Assembly (NCBI GenBank): GCA_036939975.1
Contig: JALLPB010001746.1
Coordinates: 1 to 12,056 of the forward strand
DNA from: Cyclostephanos tholiformis
Lineage: Eukaryota; Bacillariophyta; Thalassiosirophyceae; Thalassiosirales; Thalassiosiraceae
DNA: 12,056 bases
Reading direction: 5' to 3'
Shown here: positions 7,699-12,056 of the stretch, in pieces
Layout of the letters: the number at the start of each line of letters is the position of its first letter
Numbering within the stretch: position 1 is the stretch's first letter
Position numbers and translations under genes: made by a program
Notes under the pieces: generated by a model
The model's database searches: none
Seen by the model: only the letters and a program-made list of their open reading frames with translations
Told to the model about the DNA's origin: nothing

Positions 7699-8820
7699 CT
7701 AAGTTTTCTCACCATCACAAACATCCAGGACATCGCCGGAAGAATCAGATTCCACATCAGAGTCCTGGTTATTGGGAGGATTCTTTGCGGCAGCAGGCGT
7801 CTGGTCAGTCTCTGCATTGTCCTTACCATCATCATCATCACGACGGATATTTTTGACATTTCTCTTCTGAGCTGGTCGAACATCTTCATCGTCGTCGTCC
7901 GAATTGTAGATATTGTCCTCTCTGTCCCTCTTTTGCATGGATGCATGGTCGTCTACTTTCTTCATCTGACTTTCATTCCATGCTTGATTTAATGCGGGTG
8001 GGATACCTGACTTAGTGTTAGAAGACAATGCCGTCGGAGAATTTTTACTCTTCTTGTTAGATGCCGGATCGTGATCCGTACCATCCATGAGATGCGCGTA
8101 GAAGTACTCATCGGTAACCTTGTCCTGCTCATCAGCAGGAATTTCTTCGTCAGAAAAGTAGCCAGAGTCACATTCATCTGTTGGTGCATTGTCAACCCGT
8201 AGATCGTAATCCATAACGACATTGTTGTGGAACTCGCTGTCCTTTGTTACCAGGAGCATCTCGTTGATTATCCAGCACCTGTGCGCTTCTTCCTTTGAGC
8301 AGGAATATTCATGATGGAACTTCTGGTCAAAAACAGCTTCATACGCAGATGCGTCATTCTTGCCACGGCCATGCTGGGAATTAATTGTCATGGCGACGCT
8401 CCCAAGGACCTCTGTCCAGTTTGGATTTTCGCCACTCAACCGTCTCTTGGCAAGGACTGACCCCAACACCCGCTTGACAATTCTGTTTATATTCTCAACC
8501 AAACCTTGATCACGAGGTCTCCTGGAACGTCCAGTCACAGAGAGAATGCCAGGATTTACGGACCGTAAAAACTCAAGAACAGCTTTTGCGGTGAGTTCCT
8601 TCCCGTTATCAGTGTGGAAGATTCGAGGAAAACCGAGTAAACCAAACAACTCCTAAAGCCTGTACGCAACAAGCTTGGGACGTTTCCTTGGCAACGCACA
8701 CAGATGAGTCAACCCCATAGCATGATCCTTGGTAGTCATCACCCAACGCATCAAAACACCAACCAGATTGCGCTTTTGAAGCTTGCGGAAATCTACCAGG
8801 TCGACCTGAAACCTGTCTCA
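7699..8820 (-). pseudogene. Retroviral-type DDE integrase core with acidic C-terminal linker
   Basis: This is the catalytic core of the minus-strand element. After a TGA at 8818-8820 the frame gives DRFQVDLVDFRKL with the first Asp. A TAG at 8653-8655 interrupts; then GFPRIFHTDNGKEL carries the second Asp, and RPRDQGLVENINRIVK the Glu: about D-63-D-37-E. The nominal start at 8649 is a TTG. These motifs are of the rve type found in gypsy integrases and in Ginger/GIN proteins, clearly different from the Copia integrase at 1821. From about residue 150 of the 316-residue run the protein becomes acidic and disordered (SGYFSDEEIPADEQD, NSDDDDEDVRP), ending in GEKT before a TAG. The next codons continue in frame into the protease, so this acidic stretch was a linker. 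Confidence 0.75.
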
Positions 8821-9415
8821 AAATTGCCAAGACCGGATTGGCTTGATGCTGCCCTTGATATTCCTTGTACTTGGATTCTTCTTCATGCACGTAAGGCAGA
8901 GCTCGCAGTACAACTTCACACATCTCTCAGTGACGTTGTAATACTTCTATGCCCTTGATATTCCTTGTAATAGGATTTTTCTTCATGCACGTCAGGCAGA
9001 GCTCACAGTACAACTTCACGCATCTCTCAGTGACGTTGTAATACTTCTCACTGCAATACGTCCATGTGCGCTCCTGACCCATGTGGCCATTCCCTCGATG
9101 CCACTCGTCAATGCGATTGAATACCTGCTCCCTGGAGAGAACAATCTGATTCTTGCCCTTGTGCTTCCCCTTAGTCTCTATCCGGCGGACAACATTGAAG
9201 GAGGATCACCACCCGGAGGACACACTTCCTCCAACATGTACTGGTGAATGTACTTATTGGGAGATCTCATCCTTATCACGACCAGGTAGCATCTTCCGAA
9301 CCTCAACACCTACTTGCCAATTACTGACGACAAACTCAATATAGTCAAGCTCCCGCTGAGGCCTGCACGCCAAAATCAACGCACTCTTCTTCTTCTTCGC
9401 GGCTGGGGGGGGAAA
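8821..9415 (-). pseudogene. Integrase N-terminal HHCC zinc domain, duplicated and frameshifted
   Basis: Reading from 9412 downwards after a G8-run frameshift the frame gives KKKKSALILACRPQREL and then FVVSNWQVGVEVRKMLPG. It shifts near 9256 (KYIHQYMLEEVCPPGGDPP) and again near 9185 (RRIETKGKHKGKNQIVLSRE). It then reads WHRGNGHMGQERTW and VKLYCELCLTCMKKNP: H-x4-H-x25-C-x2-C, the HHCC finger before retroviral-type integrase cores. A 100-bp tandem duplication (8851-9050) repeats the CELCLTC portion and throws the frame off; the second copy runs in frame into NIKGSIKPIRSWQF and the integrase core. The segment thus links the N-terminal ORF to the core and shows the gene is decayed. Confidence 0.65.
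8851..9050. repeat. 100-bp tandem duplication inside the integrase zinc domain
   Basis: The sequence at 8851-8950 and that at 8951-9050 both begin GCCCTTGATATTCCTTGTA and both carry CTCTCAGTGACGTTGTAATAC. The period is exactly 100 bp with roughly 6-8 mismatches. Since 100 is not a multiple of three, it breaks the reading frame (stop at 8927-8929 in the upstream frame). Divergence of about 6-8% shows that it is older than the neighbouring gag-only LTR insertion. Confidence 0.9.
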
Positions 9416-9880
9416 GCCCTTTCCATAAAAGCACGGTGATGACGATCAACAATCTCATCAATCACACTAGAATCAGGAGACATCTCCTCCCAAATGCGGG
9501 TGGAGTCCGCGACATTGGTGACAGCTACGTAGTCCGTCTCCTTGTCATCATCTGCATCAACGGTAGCGTCGGCGCCAGCGTCACGCTGCCCGCTGGTGTC
9601 ACCAGCAGAAATGCCAGAATTGGACAAACCACAAAAATGGCCAGAGACCTTTGTAGTATGGGATAGCGAAGATATTGACGCAGACGTGTTCCCAGGAGGA
9701 GGCAGATCTACACAAGCGCCGGGCGAGGAAAACGGCAGCGACCGCGACACATTGCCCAGTCCACTTAGACGACGCGCACCCGCCATATCCATACTGGTGG
9801 CAGACGTAAATGATATAGGCTGCGCCTGGTAGCGGGGAGAACGCCGGGTACCTGAACGCGGCGGACCACGGCTGGCCCGG
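9376..9880 (-). pseudogene. N-terminal region of the minus-strand transposase, cut by the LTR element
   Basis: An ATG at 9792 opens 138 codons ending at 9376, but the frame is open upstream without a stop all the way to the LTR edge at 9880 (reading ...RRSPRYQAQPISFTSATS before the Met). The natural 5' end may therefore lie beyond the retrotransposon. The protein is Ser/Gly-rich and disordered at first (SSPGACVDLPPPGN), then acidic (DADDDKETDY), then DEIVDRHHRAFMERAFPP. At a G8 run (9405-9412) the frame shifts: in the next frame PPPAAKKKKSALILA continues, which is more protein-like than the basic tail QPRRRRRVR. No domain recognised. Its link to the integrase rests on this collinearity. Confidence 0.5.
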
Positions 9881-10124
9881 TGTCAGTATATACGTAGTAG
9901 TATAAGGTACTTAGACCTCACTTCTACATCTATCCTCTCATGCTTACCATGACAGGATTAGGAGTCCTACAGGTTAGAGCACCATAACACTTTGCTTAGC
10001 AACACTTCCCTGCCTCGGCGATATTTCGTTAATTTATTGACAAAATTTTTCCCGAGACCCTCGAACCGCTGCATCCGCCGGTCCGAGCCAGCTCCTGTTG
10101 AGACGGATTTACAATTTATAGACA
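9881..10124 (+). repeat. 5' LTR of a gag-only retrotransposon (3' border tentative)
   Basis: The left border is firm: TGTCAGTATA at 9881 recurs as TGTCAATACA at 11993, and the next 52 bases are identical in the two copies up to the end of the window. The only differences are a 2-bp gap and one substitution near the start. The right border is uncertain: a TG...CA end with TGTC/GACA inverted termini fits 10124 (TTTATAGACA), directly followed by a TGG-starting candidate primer-binding site. A shorter 75-bp alternative ending TGACA at 9955 is also possible. TATAAGG at 9901 could be a promoter element. Confidence 0.7.
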
Positions 10125-10142
10125 CTGGGATATAATTTATTA
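10125..10142 (+). other. Candidate primer-binding site
   Basis: CTGGGATATAATTTAT begins one base after the tentative LTR end; TGG would pair with the CCA end of a tRNA. No tRNA match can be tested here. The distance to the gag ATG (10150) is short but usual for compact elements. Confidence 0.25.
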
Positions 10143-10149
10143 TATTTCG

Positions 10150-12007
10150 ATGGATCCCTCCAGCAGCGGCCTCCACACACGTTCCCAAACACAACTGCCC
10201 CCCACCCCCCATCGCCTGGACAAACCATGGACTGACGTCGTCAGAACTAGAGCAACAACCCCCATCGCCGTCGACCCCCCCCCCCCCGACGCGGCTTCCA
10301 CGCGGCCTCTCCGTTGACGACAGCAATCATTTTGCCGCTCTTGACGCTGCGCACGACGACTCTGCGGACGACGCCTCACGGCAATCCGAGGATATCCTCC
10401 TCACGCCTGCGGATCTCACAACGCAGGCGGCTACGCGCAGCGCTACCAACGTCGCCACCAACTACACTGCAGCCCCTCCGCCAGCAGACAACTCCCTCAC
10501 ATCGCTGGCGGCCCTTATCCAGGAAAATGCGACGGGGACCGCAGCAAATACATCGGGGATTGCAGAACTCCGGACGGGGATCGCAGCGAACGCGACGGGT
10601 ATCGCAGAGCTGAAGGAACTCATGCGGATGAATATGACCTCGATCGCAGCTCTCACGCGCACGGTGGAGGACGCCAAAGCCATGGCGGAACGCGCATCCA
10701 ACGAGGTCTCCCGTTTGCACGACGAAGTCAATGAAATCAGGGCGTTGATACAGCCTCCCCTGGATGTCAACGCCATGGTACGGTTGGCGATTGAACCGGT
10801 TCAGGCTTCCATAGACACAACAATAGCCCTTGCCATCGAAACTGCAGAGGCGGCCATAAAATCGTCTTTCGACGCTTCAGTCTCCACATTGCACGATGAA
10901 GTTGCGGAATCCGTAAACGCTATCGAGAAGAAAATCAACGCCCTCCATGGCAGCTCCTACGGCCACATTACGAAGACCATCCTCCCGGCCCTTAATCGTC
11001 GGATTGCCTCCCTTGAGGCTGGTGCCCGGCCACCAGCGCATTCAGACACCGCTGACCCCCCGGATGACACCAATACGGGCAACAGCTGCGACAACGCAAT
11101 TGGCCGCCCACGTGCGAACGATAAATATACCCCACCCCAACGCTTTGACTCCCCCAACAACGACGATGACGATGGCCTCGACACCAATGCCCGTAGCCGG
11201 AACATTTGGGCGGCATCTTGCGCACGTAACGGTGTTGACCCTGCTCCGGAGAACACATCGCCCCCGCGCCCTACTCGCCCGACATTTCATGCCCCAGGCC
11301 ACGGCATGCCGCGCACCCCCGTGGTCAGCCCGTACCGCCCAAGTCTGCCATCCCTCCGCAAAACCACGATCCACGAGTCACTTCATGGTCTCAACTCCGC
11401 ACCTCCCACGCAGCAATACACCAGTCAGGAGGCGACACCACAAGCACCACACGCACGGGTGGTGGGGGGGGCCATCACCTCACCCCGGCACAGCGACCGC
11501 ACCATTCATGCTCACTCCCTTGGCGCCAGCCGTTTCGACATTATGTGCCTTGCGACCAAAGCCTACCACGTCGGCATGGATGGGTGCGACTACCTCACCA
11601 ACAAGATCCTACAAGAATGCGGTTACTCCAATGTCAAAGCTTCTGTGGAGGACGTCATTGTGTGCTACAGTGACATCACCCTTGTCCGCCACAAAATCAG
11701 GGAATTGTGGTACAACGCGTTTAGTCACACCTCCGGCCCCCAGGTCGACAAAATCCTACACAAGTCGATCACGGTCTTTCCTAAATTGAAGTTGATGCGC
11801 GTAGACGACGTCGTCGGATTTTACGATCACCTACAGGAGGTGAACATGGGGTACTGCCTTGCACTGATGCCTTTTGATGCAATCCTCTTGAAGAATCGCT
11901 TCGAAGGTCTATGTCCCCCCGGTCTGGGCCTCATCAAATATGGTTTCAGCATGAGCATACAATCCAAAACTACGTTATGGATTGTGGGGGGGTGTCAATA
12001 CACGTAG
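10150..12007 (+). CDS. Gag-like protein of an LTR retrotransposon, C-terminally truncated, one frameshift
   Basis: The ATG at 10150, right after the 5' LTR, opens MDPSSSGLHTRSQTQ and then PWTDVVRTRATTP. At a 13-C run (10275-10287) the frame must shift by one to enter the long frame that runs without a stop to 12007; the first ATG in that frame is at 10622 (461 codons). In the long frame, the N-terminal ~130 residues are Ala/Glu-rich with repeated AxxIAEL-type heptads, a likely coiled coil. Residues ~140-300 are Pro/Thr/Asp-rich and disordered; residues ~305-440 form a helical capsid-like region (VDKILHKSITVFPKLK, GFYDHLQEVNMGY, ALMPFDAILLKNRFEGL), as in Copia Gag. The last residues are coded by the polypurine tract and LTR, so no protease, integrase or RT follows. 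It would form particles that package the element's RNA; other enzymes would have to come from a relative. Confidence 0.7.
10275..10287 (+). other. 13-C homopolymer at the Gag frame junction
   Basis: GTCGA is followed by 13 C and then GACGCGG. The frame from the ATG at 10150 enters here and stops 33 bases later, while the long Gag frame leaves it intact. Either a real indel, a slippage site, or a sequencing error in a homopolymer. Confidence 0.7.
11986..11992 (+). other. Polypurine tract of the LTR element
   Basis: GTG GGGGGG directly abuts TGTCA of the 3' LTR. A G-rich purine tract immediately before the LTR is the plus-strand primer site expected for LTR retrotransposons, which fixes both element strand and LTR border. 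Confidence 0.7.
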
Positions 12008-12056
12008 TAGTATAAGGTACTTAGACCTCACTTCTACATCTATCCTCTCATGCTTA
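11993..12056 (+). repeat. 3' LTR, first 64 bp (continues off the window)
   Basis: Matches the start of the LTR at 9881 with one 2-bp gap and one substitution among the first 17 bases, then 49 or more identical bases to the window end. The Gag stop codon TAG lies inside it (12005-12007). Confidence 0.85.

Larger units (their letters stand above)
5477..9880 (-). mobile_element. Relic of an integrase-Ulp1-CXC transposon (Ginger-like?)
   Basis: All minus-strand segments between the convergent gene and the LTR element line up as one gene: N-terminal region, HHCC finger, DDE core, acidic linker, Ulp1 protease, CXC domain and, through a 95-nt intron, the WHRDF domain. Core, protease and CXC parts share one frame and are split only by single stops (8818, 8653, 7699, 6802). 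Reverse transcriptase is not present in the locus, so this is not an ordinary retrotransposon. Integrase plus Ulp1 is known for Ginger-type DNA transposons; Polintons/Mavericks also pair an integrase with a Ulp1-like protease, but their polymerase and ATPase are not seen here. Terminal inverted repeats were not found; the right end would lie past the LTR insertion. Confidence 0.5.
9881..12056 (+). mobile_element. Non-autonomous gag-only LTR retrotransposon (TR-GAG-like)
   Basis: Order: LTR, short leader, Gag frame, G7 polypurine tract, LTR. The internal part is only about 1.9-2.0 kb and has no pol motif. Near identity of the LTR pieces points to a recent insertion. Base composition is visibly more GC-rich than in the flanking Copia and satellite DNA. 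The target-site duplication cannot be tested because the right flank lies outside the window. The element is internally deleted relative to Copia elements, with Gag running straight into the polypurine tract. Confidence 0.75.

Noticed and set aside
7699..8820. Ty3/gypsy retrotransposon pol
   Set aside because: The integrase is gypsy-like in motif style, but no reverse transcriptase or RNase H lies upstream; the upstream part is a disordered N-terminal region.
5477..9880. Polinton/Maverick virus-like element
   Set aside because: Integrase and a Ulp1-like protease fit, but there is no family B DNA polymerase, packaging ATPase or capsid gene in the 4.4 kb seen, and the two domains share one frame as a fusion.
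9881..9955. A very short 75-bp LTR ending in TGACA
   Set aside because: TGTCA/TGACA is a good inverted pair, but no TGG primer site follows, while one does follow the alternative end at 10124. Not excluded, since the 3' LTR runs off the window.
10947..11789. 280-codon ORF in another + frame inside Gag
   Set aside because: Pro/Thr/Arg-rich product typical of a GC-rich shifted frame; the Gag frame has the capsid-like motifs and spans the whole interval.

Overview
The window looks like repeat-rich nuclear DNA of a unicellular eukaryote, most likely a diatom or related stramenopile. The evidence is the Copia polymerase, which has motifs (GHDLSK, QDNAGEN, VDVKGAFL, SWIDD) that I associate with diatom Ty1/copia elements. 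Other support is the absence of operon-like spacing, a plausible 95-nt GT-AG intron, and layers of decayed transposons. No intact cellular housekeeping gene, rRNA or tRNA is visible. Organism assignment is inference.

Layout. Bases 1-230 are an octamer array (CCGCCATT/CTGCCATT). Bases 426-1103 hold an ORF built on a strict 51-bp (17-residue) tandem repeat, ending in a Cys-rich tail that resembles the zinc-binding N-terminus of Helitron-like proteins. Bases ~1485-4020 (+) are a decayed Copia pol: GAG-pre-integrase zinc region, a DDE integrase with all three acidic residues, reverse transcriptase, and the very start of RNase H. It is broken by five in-frame stops, one A5-run frameshift and an apparent internal deletion in RT. 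The RNase H is cut off where an AT-rich satellite (~4020-4838, period ~328 bp, TTCGAA-centred palindromes) begins. A small unrecognised gene with one in-frame stop follows (4883-5404, +).

Bases 5477-9880 on the minus strand carry the most interesting locus: the remains of a very long gene that reads, N to C, acidic/basic N-terminal region, HHCC zinc domain, DDE integrase core, acidic linker, Ulp1/C48 cysteine protease, CXC-type Cys-rich domain. Through a predicted 95-nt intron it may continue into a 229-residue domain with a WHRDF motif. The integrase core, protease and CXC parts lie in one reading frame and are separated only by single stop codons, so they were probably one polyprotein. An integrase joined to a Ulp1 protease recalls Ginger-type DNA transposons; the CXC and WHRDF modules are unusual additions.

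Bases 9881-12056 are an LTR retrotransposon on the + strand that encodes only Gag. Its 5' LTR begins TGTCA at 9881. A G7 polypurine tract sits directly before the start of the 3' LTR at 11993, and the visible LTR pieces are nearly identical, so it is young. It appears to have landed in or near the 5' end of the minus-strand transposase gene, whose frame is open right up to the LTR edge. The window ends inside the 3' LTR.
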